A stretch of DNA of 64,000 bases from Flavobacterium psychrophilum (GCA_945890865.1 CAMDDB010000002.1:186001-250000); one strand, 5' to 3'. Positions 9,244 to 18,783 are shown, numbered from the stretch's first letter. Notes: a model not told the origin generated them from the sequence alone. Made by a program: numbers and translations.

Positions 9244-9256
9244 AAAAGAGAGAATT

Positions 9257-9913
9257 ATGTTATCAAAAGAAGATATAGCTAAGCGAATCGCCCAAGAAGT
9301 AAAAGACGGGTATTATGTTAATTTAGGAATAGGCATTCCAACTTTAGTTGCGAATTATGTTCGTACCGATATTTCGGTTGAATTTCAATCAGAAAACGGG
9401 GTTTTAGGCATGGGGCCTTTCCCTTTTGAAGGAGAGGAAGACGCCGACATCATCAATGCAGGTAAACAAACCATCACTACGTTACCAGGAGCCAGTTTCT
9501 TTGATTCGGCTTTTAGTTTCGGAATGATTCGATCACAAAAAGTAGATTTAACGATTTTAGGTGCGATGGAAGTGTCTGAAAACGGGGATATTGCCAACTG
9601 GAAAATTCCAGGAAAAATGGTAAAAGGAATGGGAGGCGCTATGGATTTAGTGGCTTCAGCTGAAAATATTATCGTAGCTATGATGCACGTCAATAAAGCA
9701 GGCGAATCAAAAATCTTAAAAAAATGTACACTGCCTTTAACCGGTGTAGGTTGTGTGAAAAAAGTTGTTACTGAATTAGCGGTTCTAGAAGTTACCTCAA
9801 GTGGTTTCAAATTGTTAGAAAGAGCGCCAGGCGTTTCAGTAGAAGACATTATCAAAGCCACAGAAGCCGATTTAATCATCGAAGGAGAAATTCCGGAAAT
9901 GAGTATTAATTAG
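9257..9913 (+). CDS. scoB: 3-oxoacid CoA-transferase subunit B
   Basis: Beta subunit of the CoA-transferase. It carries the catalytic glutamate in SENGVLGMGP; this Glu forms the enzyme-CoA thioester in the family. GIGIPTLVANY near residue 25 is the conserved glycine-rich start. 218 aa is full length. It forms a heterodimer with the upstream alpha subunit and ends the ricT-gldH-PBP1A-sco gene run. A dyad-rich repeat tract starts at its stop codon. Confidence 0.94.
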   Translation: MLSKEDIAKRIAQEVKDGYYVNLGIGIPTLVANYVRTDISVEFQSENGVLGMGPFPFEGEEDADIINAGKQTITTLPGASFFDSAFSFGMIRSQKVDLTILGAMEVSENGDIANWKIPGKMVKGMGGAMDLVASAENIIVAMMHVNKAGESKILKKCTLPLTGVGCVKKVVTELAVLEVTSSGFKLLERAPGVSVEDIIKATEADLIIEGEIPEMSIN

Positions 9914-10003
9914 CCAATTAGCCAATGTGTCAATGTGCCAATAAGCTAATTAGTAAATTAGCTAATGAAAAAAATCGACACATTGACACATTAAATAAAT
10001 ATA
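9914..10003. repeat. Dyad-rich CAAT/ATTG repeat tract, left of the IVP gene
   Basis: Degenerate 8-9-nt units (GCCAATTA, GCCAATGT, GTCAATGT, GCTAATTA) run first in one orientation, then in reverse complement. Two nested perfect inverted repeats are present: AATGTGTCAATGTG at 9924-9937 pairs with 9979-9992, and AGCTAATT at 9944-9951 pairs with 9956-9963. The tract could fold into a long hairpin in DNA or RNA. A related tract lies on the other side of the next gene. Confidence 0.8.
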
Positions 10004-10009
10004 TAAGCC

Positions 10010-10372
10010 ATGATAACATTTCAAGAAAAGTACAAAAACAATCTAATTCTCTTAAAATCATTTGAATTTGCTAAAAAAGTAGTTCAATACACAGAAAAAT
10101 TAGAAGAAGACAGAAAGTATGTAATCGCCAATCAACTATTAAAATCAGGAACTTCAATCGGAGCGAATATTAAAGAAGCTCAAAATTCTGAAAGTAAAGC
10201 AGATTTCATTCATAAAATGAAAATTGCAATGAAAGAAGCGGATGAAACCGAATTTTGGTTATTTCTTTGTAATGAGTTGGAAAACTATCCAAATACAGAA
10301 GAATTATTATCTGAAGTTTTTGATATATTGAAAATCACAAACAAAATCATTTCAACAACCAAAAAAAATTAG
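10010..10372 (+). CDS. Four-helix-bundle protein, S23/IVP family
   Basis: Small, almost fully helical protein of 120 aa. Hallmarks of the 23S rRNA intervening-sequence protein family (TIGR02436) are VVQYTEKLEEDRKYV, QLLKSGTSIGANIKEAQ and the late FWLFLCNELE helix. Relatives are found in 23S rRNA insertions, beside diversity-generating retroelements (Avd) and as isolated chromosomal copies; the cellular role is unknown. Here there is no rRNA gene or reverse transcriptase. The gene sits alone between two similar dyad repeat tracts, suggesting a small inserted unit between scoB and the methyltransferase. Confidence 0.88.
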   Translation: MITFQEKYKNNLILLKSFEFAKKVVQYTEKLEEDRKYVIANQLLKSGTSIGANIKEAQNSESKADFIHKMKIAMKEADETEFWLFLCNELENYPNTEELLSEVFDILKITNKIISTTKKN

Positions 10373-10493
10373 GCAATAAGGCAATGAGACAATATGCCAA
10401 TTAGTTGATGAGTTAGCAATTTAATAATTGACTAATTCTCAAATTGACACATTTTATCGGCACATTGGCACATTGACTAATTGACACATTAAT
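10373..10493. repeat. Dyad-rich CAAT/ATTG repeat tract, right of the IVP gene
   Basis: The first half has forward units (GGCAATAA, GGCAATGA, GACAATAT, GCCAATTA). The second half has the reverse complement (AATTGACACATT twice, GCACATTG twice). Near the centre, TTAGCAATT (10413-10421) pairs with AATTGaCTAA (10426-10435, one bulged base). Architecture matches the tract at 9914-10003. Confidence 0.78.
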
Positions 10494-11657
10494 ATGTTCC
10501 CAAAAGTAATTCTTAAATCAGGCAAAGAAAAATCCATTCAACGGCGTCATCCTTGGATTTTCAGCGGTGCGGTGTATGGCGTAAGTCGGGAAATACACGA
10601 TGGCGAGATGGTCGATGTAGTCGATTCAAAAAACCAGCATTTAGGAACAGGCTATTTCAGTGATAAAGGAAGTATTGTCGTTCGTATTTTGACGTTTGGC
10701 GATGAAACTTTTTCTGAAAACTTTTGGACAGCCAAACTACAATCGGCTTGGTATTTACGCGCCCAATTATTAGATTTTGAAGTTACCAATGCATTCCGTG
10801 TCATTCACGGAGAAGGCGACGGCATTTCGGGTTTAATTATTGATTATTACGATAAAAATTGGGTCATTCAAGCCCATTCAACGGGAATTTTTATTCAAAT
10901 GGAGCAAATAGCCGAAGCGATAAAATTGAATTTTTCAGACTATTGCGAAACCATTTATTGTAAAAGCGCAGGCACGTTACCTAACACAGGAACCGATTAT
11001 TTCTTATTCGGAAACAAACAAGAAACAGTTGCCAAAGAAAATAGCATTTTGTTTTCTGTAAATTGGGTAGAAGGCCAAAAAACAGGTTTCTTTTTAGACC
11101 AACGCGAAAACAGAAAATTAGTAGGCGAATTCTCAAAAGGCAAAAAAGTACTAAACACCTTTTGTTACACAGGCGGATTTTCCATTTATGCGATGAACGC
11201 TGGTGCAGAATTAGTAACTTCAGTAGATATTTCTCAAAAAGCAGTAGATTTAGCCGCCAGCAATATGGAATTGAACTTTCCAAAAGCCAACCACAAAGCA
11301 GTTGCCGATGACGTGTTCAACTTTATGAAAGAACACATGCAGCAATACGATGTCATTGTTTTAGACCCTCCCGCTTTCGCGAAAAGCATCAAAAGTAAAC
11401 ATACGGCAACGCAAGCTTACAAACGTTTAAATATTGCCGGTTTAAAAGCGTTAGCGCCTAACGGAATTTTATTCACGTTCTCGTGCTCGCAAGTGATAGA
11501 CGATGTGTTGTTTTATAACACGGTTGCCGCAGCAGCCATAGAAACCGGAAGAAACATCAGAGTATTACATAAATTAGAACAAGGCCCAGACCATCCAACC
11601 AACATTTACCACCCAGAAGGGCATTATTTAAAAGGGTTGGTGTTGTTTGTGGAGTAG
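10494..11657 (+). CDS. SAM-dependent 23S rRNA methyltransferase, RlmI-like
   Basis: Class I SAM-dependent RNA methyltransferase, probably making m5C in 23S rRNA. An N-terminal PUA domain (about 1-85, RRHPWIFSGAV) is followed by an EEHI-type middle part and a Rossmann domain. SAM motif I is NTFCYTGGFS; the catalytic motif region LDPPAFAKS and a second catalytic-type Cys in FTFSCSQV are present. 387 aa matches RlmI (about 396). Its ATG directly abuts the right IVP-flanking repeat tract, so its promoter probably lies in or before that repeat. Confidence 0.87.
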   Translation: MFPKVILKSGKEKSIQRRHPWIFSGAVYGVSREIHDGEMVDVVDSKNQHLGTGYFSDKGSIVVRILTFGDETFSENFWTAKLQSAWYLRAQLLDFEVTNAFRVIHGEGDGISGLIIDYYDKNWVIQAHSTGIFIQMEQIAEAIKLNFSDYCETIYCKSAGTLPNTGTDYFLFGNKQETVAKENSILFSVNWVEGQKTGFFLDQRENRKLVGEFSKGKKVLNTFCYTGGFSIYAMNAGAELVTSVDISQKAVDLAASNMELNFPKANHKAVADDVFNFMKEHMQQYDVIVLDPPAFAKSIKSKHTATQAYKRLNIAGLKALAPNGILFTFSCSQVIDDVLFYNTVAAAAIETGRNIRVLHKLEQGPDHPTNIYHPEGHYLKGLVLFVE

Positions 11658-11661
11658 GTTT

Positions 11662-11695
11662 TGAGTGGGGAGTTTTGAGTTTTTAGTTGGGAGTT
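11662..11695 (+). repeat. AGT-phased degenerate direct repeat after the methyltransferase gene
   Basis: Short run of GAGT/TAGT units separated by T- or G-runs (GAGTGGGG, AGTTTTGAGT, TTTTAGTTGGG). It resembles the AGTGTTCAGT repeat at 9219-9243. Confidence 0.45.
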
Positions 11696-11716
11696 CATAG
11701 CTAGTTTAACCTTCTG

Positions 11717-11736
11717 CAAGGTCTTTTTTGACCTTG
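11717..11736. terminator. Hairpin downstream of the methyltransferase gene
   Basis: Perfect 7-bp stem CAAGGTC/GACCTTG with a TTTTTT loop. It lacks a downstream U-tract, so it may be an accessory hairpin or repeat remnant. Confidence 0.4.
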
Positions 11737-11755
11737 TAGGTATTCATAAAAACAA

Positions 11756-11791
11756 AAACCTGTAAGCGTTTCAACTTACAGGTTTCTTTTT
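11756..11791. terminator. Bidirectional terminator between the methyltransferase and fumarase genes
   Basis: 11-bp stem with arms 11756-11766 and 11775-11785, 8-nt loop, followed by CTTTTTTC on the plus side and preceded by an A-rich run that serves the minus side. It separates two convergent genes. Confidence 0.83.
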
Positions 11792-11814
11792 TCTTGCTTC
11801 TATTCTCTTTCTTC

Positions 11815-13422
11815 TTAATGACTCAATGCGGAAAAGAAATCATTTCCTTTGTCATCGGTAATGATAAAAGCGGGGAAATCTTTCACCGTGATTTTACGAA
11901 CGGCCTCCATGCCTAATTCTTCAAAATCTACAACTTCAACAGATAAGATGTTTTCTTTGGCTAAAATAGCAGCAGGACCACCAATCGAACCCAAATAGAA
12001 TCCACCGTATTTGTGGCAAGCACTCATCACATCTTTGCTTCGATTTCCTTTCGCTAGCATAATCATGCTTCCACCAGCCGCTTGGAATTCGTCTACATAC
12101 ACATCCATTCTTCCTGCGGTTGTGGGGCCAAAACTTCCCGATGGCATGCCGTCTGGAGTTTTTGCGGGACCTGCATAATATACGGGGTGATTTTTGAAAT
12201 AGTCAGGCATTGGTTTTCCAGCGTCTAATAATTCTTTGATTTTTGCATGCGCAATATCACGAGCTACAATCAACGTTCCGTTTAATTTTAATCGGGTTTT
12301 GATAGGATATTTTGATAATTTTGCTAAAATTTCCGCCATTGGTTTGTTCAAATCCACATCAACAGCTGGCTCTAAATGAGGGGCTGTTGTAGGTAAAAAC
12401 TGCGCCGGATTGGTTTCTAATTGTTCTAAGAAAATCCCGTCTTTTGTAATTTTTCCTTTGATGTTTCGATCTGCCGAACACGAAACGCCCATTCCAACAG
12501 GGCAAGATGCCGCATGACGTGGTAAGCGAATGACACGCACATCATGGGTTAAATATTTTCCACCAAACTGTGCTCCAATTTGACTTTCTTGGCAAATAAT
12601 TTGTACTCTTTTTTCCCATTCCAAATCGCGAAACGCTTGACCCGACATGTTTCCAGAAGTAGGAAGATGGTCATAATATCCAGCCGAAGCTTTTTTCACG
12701 GCGGCTAAATTTGCTTCCGCAGAAGTGCCACCAATTACTAAAGCCAAATGGTATGGAGGACAAGCCGCTGTTCCTAAATCCATAATGCGCTCACGAACAA
12801 ATTCGTCTAACGATTTTTCATTCAACAACGATTTTGTCTTTTGATATAAGAACGTTTTATTTGCCGAACCACCACCTTTTGTTAAAAATAAAAACTCATA
12901 CGAATTCCCTTTTTTCGCATAAATATCAATTTGTGCGGGAAGATTTGAACCTGAGTTTTTTTCTTCAAACATCGAAATAGGAACTATTTGCGAATAACGA
13001 AGATTTTTATTTTGGTACGTATTGTAAATTCCTTTTGACAACCATTCGCCATCATCCACACCGGTATAAACGCTTTCCCCTTTTTTGGCAACAACAATAG
13101 CCGTTCCGGTATCTTGGCACGAAGGCAATTGTCCTTCTACCGCTACGGCAGCGTTTTGCAATAAATTATAAGCCACAAAACGATCGTTATCTGTTGCTTC
13201 AGGGTCTTCAATAATGTTTCGTAATTTTTGTAAATGTGCCGAACGCAACATAAACGAAACGTCCTCCATGGCTTCTTGCGCTAATAATTCTAATCCTTTT
13301 GGGTCCACCACTAAGATTTCTCTGTCGCCAAGTTGCTCTACTTTTACGTAATCGGAAGTTAATTTTTTGTATTCCGTATCGTCTTTTAAAATAGGATACG
13401 GGTCTTGATATAAAAAGTCCAT
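11815..13422 (-). CDS. Fumarate hydratase, class I (iron-sulfur type)
   Basis: Class I fumarase interconverts fumarate and malate in the TCA cycle using a [4Fe-4S] cluster. N-terminal alpha region (about 40-310) has [12 protein letters not shown] and AACPPYHLA; the C-terminal beta region has [20 protein letters not shown] and KGNRSK, all diagnostic of FumA/Fum[12 protein letters not shown] supplies further conserved Cys. 535 aa is full length. It is transcribed alone. Because this enzyme class is oxygen-labile, many aerobes also carry a class II enzyme; none is seen in this window. Confidence 0.95.
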   Translation of the reverse strand: MDFLYQDPYPILKDDTEYKKLTSDYVKVEQLGDREILVVDPKGLELLAQEAMEDVSFMLRSAHLQKLRNIIEDPEATDNDRFVAYNLLQNAAVAVEGQLPSCQDTGTAIVVAKKGESVYTGVDDGEWLSKGIYNTYQNKNLRYSQIVPISMFEEKNSGSNLPAQIDIYAKKGNSYEFLFLTKGGGSANKTFLYQKTKSLLNEKSLDEFVRERIMDLGTAACPPYHLALVIGGTSAEANLAAVKKASAGYYDHLPTSGNMSGQAFRDLEWEKRVQIICQESQIGAQFGGKYLTHDVRVIRLPRHAASCPVGMGVSCSADRNIKGKITKDGIFLEQLETNPAQFLPTTAPHLEPAVDVDLNKPMAEILAKLSKYPIKTRLKLNGTLIVARDIAHAKIKELLDAGKPMPDYFKNHPVYYAGPAKTPDGMPSGSFGPTTAGRMDVYVDEFQAAGGSMIMLAKGNRSKDVMSACHKYGGFYLGSIGGPAAILAKENILSVEVVDFEELGMEAVRKITVKDFPAFIITDDKGNDFFSALSH

Positions 13423-13498
13423 TGTGAGTAATTTTGAAAGGTAAAGTTACTGATTTTTGACGGGATTGGAAAAATGAAATGAGGTTATTTAGTATATC

Positions 13499-14938
13499 TT
13501 AAAAAAACCAACTCGCCACAAAAATCGCTGTAATTACACAAATTAAATCTACTAAAAGCATCATCCCTAATGTATAACGTGTGTTTTTTACATTGATACT
13601 TCCAAAATAGACGGCAATTACATAGAAAGTCGTTTCGGCACTGCACTGGAAAATACAGCTCAATCTTCCGGTTAAAGAATCGGGGCCAAATTGCTTCATG
13701 GCATCAATCATAAAACCACGAGAACCACCCGAACTAAAGGGGCGCAACATGGCCACAGGCAATGAATCGGTGATTTCTTTTGCGACACCCAAATGCGCAA
13801 AAACAAACGAAATTCCGTAACTTATATTTTCAAAAAGGCCACTATTTCTAAACAAAGAAATAGCAACTAACATTCCCATTACATATGGGAAAATGGTTAC
13901 TCCGGTTTTTAATCCGTTGTTGGCACCGGCTACAAACGTGTCAAAAATGGTTGTTTTTTGTTCAACGAATTTCTTTTCTTGAACAAAGGAAAATATCAAA
14001 GTTCCTCCGATGATTAGGATCAATAATAATCCCGAAAGATTAGAAGTAAAGTAATTTTTGCCAATTAAATCTAAACTGTTTACGTAAAATAATAATCCAA
14101 CAATGGCTCCGATTACCCCCATTAAAACCGCTAGTAACGAAGCGCTTTTAAAATTCACTTTTTGTTTAATTCCAACCAATATAAAAGCGGCAATGGTGCC
14201 TACAAAAGAAGTAATAATACAAGGTAACATTACATCGGCAGGATTGGCAGCGTTTTCGGCAGCGCGGTATCCAATTATGGAGGTTGGGATTAAAGTTAAA
14301 CCTGCTGCGTGCAAACACATAAACATGATTTGGGCGTCACTAGCACGGTCTTTATCTTCGTTGAGCTCTTGTAAACTTTGCATGGCTTTTAATCCAAAAG
14401 GAGTTGCCGCAGAATCCAATCCTAAAAAGTTCGCTGCAAAATTCAATGTCATGTAGGAAATTGATTCGTGGTTTTTTGGAATAGAAGGGAATACTTTAGC
14501 AAATAATGGGCTTAGTTTTCTGGCCAAACGCTCGGAAGCACCAGAAATAATTAGCAATTGCATAATTCCACAGAAAAATGACAAATAAGCCATTAAAGGA
14601 AGAATCAAATCAAACAAACTGCTTTTGGTCATGGGCAACAAGCCGTCTGCTTTTTGTTTTCCGCTGTATATTTTTACGGTTTGGTTATTGTAAACATAAG
14701 TGGTGTCGGCGTCAGCTTCATTTGAATTGCTAATGAATGTTTTGTCTTCTGCTATCTGCAAACTATCTTGCACAAATTGAGGAATTTCTTTTATATATTT
14801 TTCGCCAATTAAAAGGGGCTCCCCTTGTTTGCCATTCAGCACATAATCGATGGAATAATATTGTGAAGAAAACAATCCGAAAACAATAAAAAAGATAGAA
14901 GATATAAATATCACTAACCAAAATCTGCTTAAAACCAT
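13499..14938 (-). CDS. Nucleoside-recognition membrane protein (fused SpmA-SpmB)
   Basis: Integral membrane protein with about eleven hydrophobic segments and two nucleoside-recognition (Gate) domains. The first half contains NFAANFLGLDSAATPFGLKAM, as in SpmA; the second has SGGSRGFMIDAM and IFQCSAETTFY, as in SpmB. In spore formers these are two genes; the fused form is usual in Bacteroidetes. Transport substrate is unknown. A roughly 90-residue extracytoplasmic insertion follows the first TM. Monocistronic on the minus strand; the upstream region carries a near-match TACATTTA box. Confidence 0.85.
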   Translation of the reverse strand: MVLSRFWLVIFISSIFFIVFGLFSSQYYSIDYVLNGKQGEPLLIGEKYIKEIPQFVQDSLQIAEDKTFISNSNEADADTTYVYNNQTVKIYSGKQKADGLLPMTKSSLFDLILPLMAYLSFFCGIMQLLIISGASERLARKLSPLFAKVFPSIPKNHESISYMTLNFAANFLGLDSAATPFGLKAMQSLQELNEDKDRASDAQIMFMCLHAAGLTLIPTSIIGYRAAENAANPADVMLPCIITSFVGTIAAFILVGIKQKVNFKSASLLAVLMGVIGAIVGLLFYVNSLDLIGKNYFTSNLSGLLLILIIGGTLIFSFVQEKKFVEQKTTIFDTFVAGANNGLKTGVTIFPYVMGMLVAISLFRNSGLFENISYGISFVFAHLGVAKEITDSLPVAMLRPFSSGGSRGFMIDAMKQFGPDSLTGRLSCIFQCSAETTFYVIAVYFGSINVKNTRYTLGMMLLVDLICVITAIFVASWFF

Positions 14939-15076
14939 AGAGTATATTTTTTGTAAATGTAAAATTAAATAATCATATAGATAAAAATCATGTTTAAAAT
15001 GTAGATTTTTTTCAATATGTCTAAAAAAGAGAGTAAATTAGCTTTTCAATTATTCAAAACAATAAAAAAAAGAATC

Positions 15077-18025
15077 ATGAAGCCATATTTATTTTTAATT
15101 TTTTTCTTTTCTGGGTTAATCGGGAACGCTCAAAATGCGCAGCAAGCCCAAGAAATCATAAAAGAGTATGACTTAAATGCAATAAAACAGCACCAAAATA
15201 AAATAAAAACGCTTGAGGATAAAGACAAGGCATTTGCAATTGAAACCGCAAATAAAAATGGCTGGCCCATAAGAACAGTTTTGGAAAATGGAGGTGTTGA
15301 AGAACTAATAAAAATTGGCCCTAAAGGGTTTCCTATTTATAGAAGAACAGACAATGTTGATGCGGCGGTTTCAACACGTACAAATTTCATTAATTCGGGC
15401 GGTAATTTAGGATTAAATATAGATGGTCAAGGCATGGTTGCCCGAGTTTGGGATGGAGGAACTGTTAGACGAACGCATAATGGATTTGGATCACGCGTAC
15501 AAACCGTTGATGATGCTAGTGGCACAACTTTTAGCGATCACGCTACACATGTTACCGGAACCATTATCGCTACGCCATGGAGCGTTGCTACAGAGAATAT
15601 AAAAGGAATGGCGCCGTTGGCTTCTGCAAAAACATTTAATTGGACAAATGACGAGTCTGAAGCATTGTCTGAAGCAGCCCTTGGAATGTTGGTTTCAAAC
15701 CACTCCTATGGCGTTGCTGTTGCAGCTACAGTTCCAGCTTGGTATATTGGTTCTTATGTTGATTCTTCAAGAGATTGGGACCAAATAGCATATTCAGCAC
15801 CATTTTATTTACCTGTTTTTTCGGCAGGAAATGACGGGAATAACAATTTAAACGCGACGCCGATTGCACCAGGTTTTGATAAATTAATTGGTGATAAAGT
15901 GGCCAAAAATGTATTAACAGTTGCTAATTCTAGTGATGCAATTATTTTTCCAGATGGAACATTAGCCAGTGTTACGCTTAGTAGTGATAGCAGTCAAGGC
16001 CCAACAGACGATAGAAGAATAAAGCCCGATATTGCTGGAAATGGACAAGGATTAACTTCTTTAACCGCAACTAGCAATACTTCAACTAATACTTTTTCGG
16101 GCACTTCAATGGCAGCGCCTAATGTTTCAGGTACCTTATTGTTATTACAACAGTTTCATTATTCTTTGCACAATGTTTTCATGAAGGCAGCAACCTTAAA
16201 AGGGCTTGCTTGTCATACTGCCGATGATGCAGGTAATGTTGGTCCAGATCCTAGATTTGGATGGGGCTTATTAAATGCAAAAAAAGCCGCGGAGACCATA
16301 AGAGACAATGGGTTAAATTCTTGGGTTTCAGAAAATGTTTTAAATCAAGGACAATCTTATACGATTACCGCTAGTTCTAGCGGTGGATCAAACAATCCAT
16401 TAATAGCTTCAATTACATGGACGGATCTTCCAGGAGTTGCAAATGACGGAACTCGACCGGCTAACGATCCAACGAAGGCATTAGTAAATGATCTAGATAT
16501 TCGAATTTCAAACGGTTCTACAACCTACTTCCCTTGGAAATTGCAAAATAATCCTACCGATTTAGCGGTAAGAACGGGCGATAATGATTTGGATAACGTG
16601 GAAGTCATCAAAATAGATGCGCCCACTGCAGGAGATTATACCATAACCATAAGCCATAAAGGAAATTTGAATACGGGATCTCAAAACTATTCTTTAGTTA
16701 TTACCGGGGCTTCCTCAAGTATTGCAATCACTTCAAAATCGCCAGATGTTGTGGCATGTTCAAATCAAAATGCGGTATATACATTTGACTATAAACAAAC
16801 AGGAACAACAACGACTAATTTTACGCCGCTAGGATTACCTGCAGGAGCCACCGCGACAATTGCTCCACTATCATTAAGTGCAAATGGAGTAGTTACTATG
16901 ACAATTTCAAATATTTCAGCCGTACAACCTGGAATTTATGATATTGGTATCCAAGCATCCAATGGAACAGAAACAGAAACTAGGTATAAAAAACTAACTG
17001 TTTATTCAACTTCTTTTGAGCCGATTGCGTTGCTTACTCCCGCTAATAACTCCATTAGTGTTGGTAGTTCAGTCGCTTTAGATTGGTCTTCCAATTTTAA
17101 TTCTGAAAGCTACAATCTGCAAGTTTCTACAAGACAAGATTTTACATCATTTCACACAAATATTGACTTAACAGATTCTAGATATTTACTTACTAATCTT
17201 GCTTCTGAAACGAGATATTATTGGAGAGTTATTCCATCCAATAGATGTAATGCAGCCACAACTGTTGCTTCTCAAACCTTTAGTACAGGTATTATTACCT
17301 GTAATCTTGTATTCTCTGCAACTGATTTTTCTAATGCTGCGATTGATGTGGTTGCAAATAGCACGGCCTCTGTTCCTATCGTTGTTTCTGGAGGAATTAC
17401 AGTTGCAGATTTGAATGTAGCTTTAAATATAACACACACATGGATTGGCGATATGATTATTACTTTATCTGGCCCTGTTTCAATCGGAAGGCCTCAGATC
17501 ATATTATTTAATCAGCCCTGTATTGGCACGGGTCCTACCTACCCAGATATTCAGGCAACACTGGATGATTCAGGCCTAACTATCAGTTGTGCGGAAGTTT
17601 CACCCGTTGTGAGTGGCACAATTAGACCCTTTGAAAGCTTATCAAGTATCAATGGGTTAATTGCTGATGGAACCTGGACTTTAAATGTATTAGATGTTGG
17701 AAATCAAGATGGAGGAACGATTAATTCGGTCTCATTAAATTTTTGTAAAGTGACACCTTCTGCATTAAGTTCAAGCACTAATGTATTAAATTCTTTAAGA
17801 GTTTATCCAAATCCAACAAACGAAATCATTAATATTGATCTCGGGGATGTTACAGGAGAGACAACCTATGAATTGTTTGACGTGCAAGGAAGAAAAGTAA
17901 ACGCTAAGGTTTCTTCCACAAATTTCGAGACATTAAATGTTGAAAATTTATCCGAAGGTATTTATATGCTAAAAATTCAAAACGGAAGTGACAAGACAAC
18001 AAAAAAAGTTGTGATTAACAAATAA
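15077..18025 (+). CDS. Secreted S8 (subtilisin-family) peptidase with P-domain and T9SS sorting signal
   Basis: Exported serine protease of 982 aa. Signal peptide MKPYLFLIFFFSGLIGNAQ. The S8 triad is visible as Asp126 (VWDGG), His155 (DHATHVTG) and Ser344 (SGTSMAAP), with oxyanion Asn252 in SAGND. Then come a beta-sandwich region, a fibronectin-like part, a proprotein-convertase-type P domain (about 780-890, HTWIGDMIITL) and a C-terminal YPNPTNEI ... KKVVINK domain typical of type A T9SS cargo. The ATG at 15077 is preferred over 15017 because it begins the signal peptide. Likely exported across the outer membrane by the machinery that includes SprE. Confidence 0.93.
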   Translation: MKPYLFLIFFFSGLIGNAQNAQQAQEIIKEYDLNAIKQHQNKIKTLEDKDKAFAIETANKNGWPIRTVLENGGVEELIKIGPKGFPIYRRTDNVDAAVSTRTNFINSGGNLGLNIDGQGMVARVWDGGTVRRTHNGFGSRVQTVDDASGTTFSDHATHVTGTIIATPWSVATENIKGMAPLASAKTFNWTNDESEALSEAALGMLVSNHSYGVAVAATVPAWYIGSYVDSSRDWDQIAYSAPFYLPVFSAGNDGNNNLNATPIAPGFDKLIGDKVAKNVLTVANSSDAIIFPDGTLASVTLSSDSSQGPTDDRRIKPDIAGNGQGLTSLTATSNTSTNTFSGTSMAAPNVSGTLLLLQQFHYSLHNVFMKAATLKGLACHTADDAGNVGPDPRFGWGLLNAKKAAETIRDNGLNSWVSENVLNQGQSYTITASSSGGSNNPLIASITWTDLPGVANDGTRPANDPTKALVNDLDIRISNGSTTYFPWKLQNNPTDLAVRTGDNDLDNVEVIKIDAPTAGDYTITISHKGNLNTGSQNYSLVITGASSSIAITSKSPDVVACSNQNAVYTFDYKQTGTTTTNFTPLGLPAGATATIAPLSLSANGVVTMTISNISAVQPGIYDIGIQASNGTETETRYKKLTVYSTSFEPIALLTPANNSISVGSSVALDWSSNFNSESYNLQVSTRQDFTSFHTNIDLTDSRYLLTNLASETRYYWRVIPSNRCNAATTVASQTFSTGIITCNLVFSATDFSNAAIDVVANSTASVPIVVSGGITVADLNVALNITHTWIGDMIITLSGPVSIGRPQIILFNQPCIGTGPTYPDIQATLDDSGLTISCAEVSPVVSGTIRPFESLSSINGLIADGTWTLNVLDVGNQDGGTINSVSLNFCKVTPSALSSSTNVLNSLRVYPNPTNEIINIDLGDVTGETTYELFDVQGRKVNAKVSSTNFETLNVENLSEGIYMLKIQNGSDKTTKKVVINK

Positions 18026-18041
18026 TCTGCGCTATTTTAAT

Positions 18042-18071
18042 AAAAAAGGGAGCCAAACGGCTCCCTTTTTT
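18042..18071. terminator. Bidirectional terminator between the peptidase and exonuclease genes
   Basis: Perfect 13-bp stem AAAAAAGGGAGCC / GGCTCCCTTTTTT with an AAAC tetraloop. The right arm overlaps the exonuclease stop codon (18070-18072) by two bases. Confidence 0.93.
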
Positions 18072-18783
18072 ATACGTGAATTATTTCGTCGTCAATTAAT
18101 AATTCTTCTCTTCTAAAGCGAAGAAAAATTTGCGCCACAGCTATGACATCTTTTTCGCAATACGTAATAATTCGATCGATATCTTTTTCCTCATAATATA
18201 CTCGAGCTACTTCACTGCCATCAATATCATCTTTTGGAGAAGGCACTCCCAGTACTTTGGTCAATAATTTTAAAGAAGTGAAATGCTTATAATCGCCAAA
18301 TTTCCATAATTCCAAAGTGTCTAAATGCGGAACTTCCCATGGTTTTTTCCCAAATAAATTGAGTTTGCTGGGCAACGAAATGCTGTTAATAATCATTCTT
18401 CTAGCGATGAACGGAATATCAAATTCTTTGGCATTATGACCACAGAGTAAATGTTGGGGGCCATTAAAATGAGTAGTTAACAAATTTGAAAAATCATTCA
18501 GAATTTTTTTTTCATCACCCCAAAAACTGGTGACTCTAAAATTTCGAATATCGGCTTTGTTGACAAAATAACCTACTGAAATGGTGATGATTTTGCCAAA
18601 TTCGGCCCAAATACCAGCTCGTTCATAAAACGCTTCTGCCGAGATTTCGTCCTTTCTTTGATATTGTGTTTTTTGCTCCCAAAATTGACGTAAATCTTCG
18701 TCTAATTGGTCATAATGTTGCTGTTCGGGAACAGTTTCAATATCTATAAACAAGATATTGTTGAGGGGTGTTTTTTGAATCAT
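18070..18783 (-). CDS. Predicted 3'-5' exonuclease (DEDD, PolB exo2-like)
   Basis: RNase H-fold exonuclease of the family Pfam calls DNA_pol_B_exo2. Acidic motifs are Exo I FIDIET (about residues 12-17), Exo II GHNAKEFDIPF and Exo III YCEKDV, the Tyr placing it in the DEDDy class. 237 aa, stand-alone, with no polymerase domain. Substrate and pathway are unknown. The stop codon overlaps the shared terminator stem. The serine hydrolase gene ends 18 nt upstream on the same strand. Confidence 0.85.
   Translation of the reverse strand: MIQKTPLNNILFIDIETVPEQQHYDQLDEDLRQFWEQKTQYQRKDEISAEAFYERAGIWAEFGKIITISVGYFVNKADIRNFRVTSFWGDEKKILNDFSNLLTTHFNGPQHLLCGHNAKEFDIPFIARRMIINSISLPSKLNLFGKKPWEVPHLDTLELWKFGDYKHFTSLKLLTKVLGVPSPKDDIDGSEVARVYYEEKDIDRIITYCEKDVIAVAQIFLRFRREELLIDDEIIHV

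Noticed and set aside
9385..9879. 164-codon open frame on the minus strand inside scoB
   Set aside because: It is fully antisense to a well-conserved gene, has no recognisable domains and reads as a shadow frame. The same applies to minus 39127-39510, plus 14103-14456 and minus 1506-1832.
10010..10372. Diversity-generating retroelement accessory (Avd) or 23S rRNA insertion
   Set aside because: No reverse transcriptase, template/variable repeat or rRNA gene is nearby; only the four-helix family is shared.
9914..10493. CRISPR-like repeat array
   Set aside because: Units are 8-9 nt, degenerate and change orientation. There are no constant repeats with unique spacers and no cas genes.
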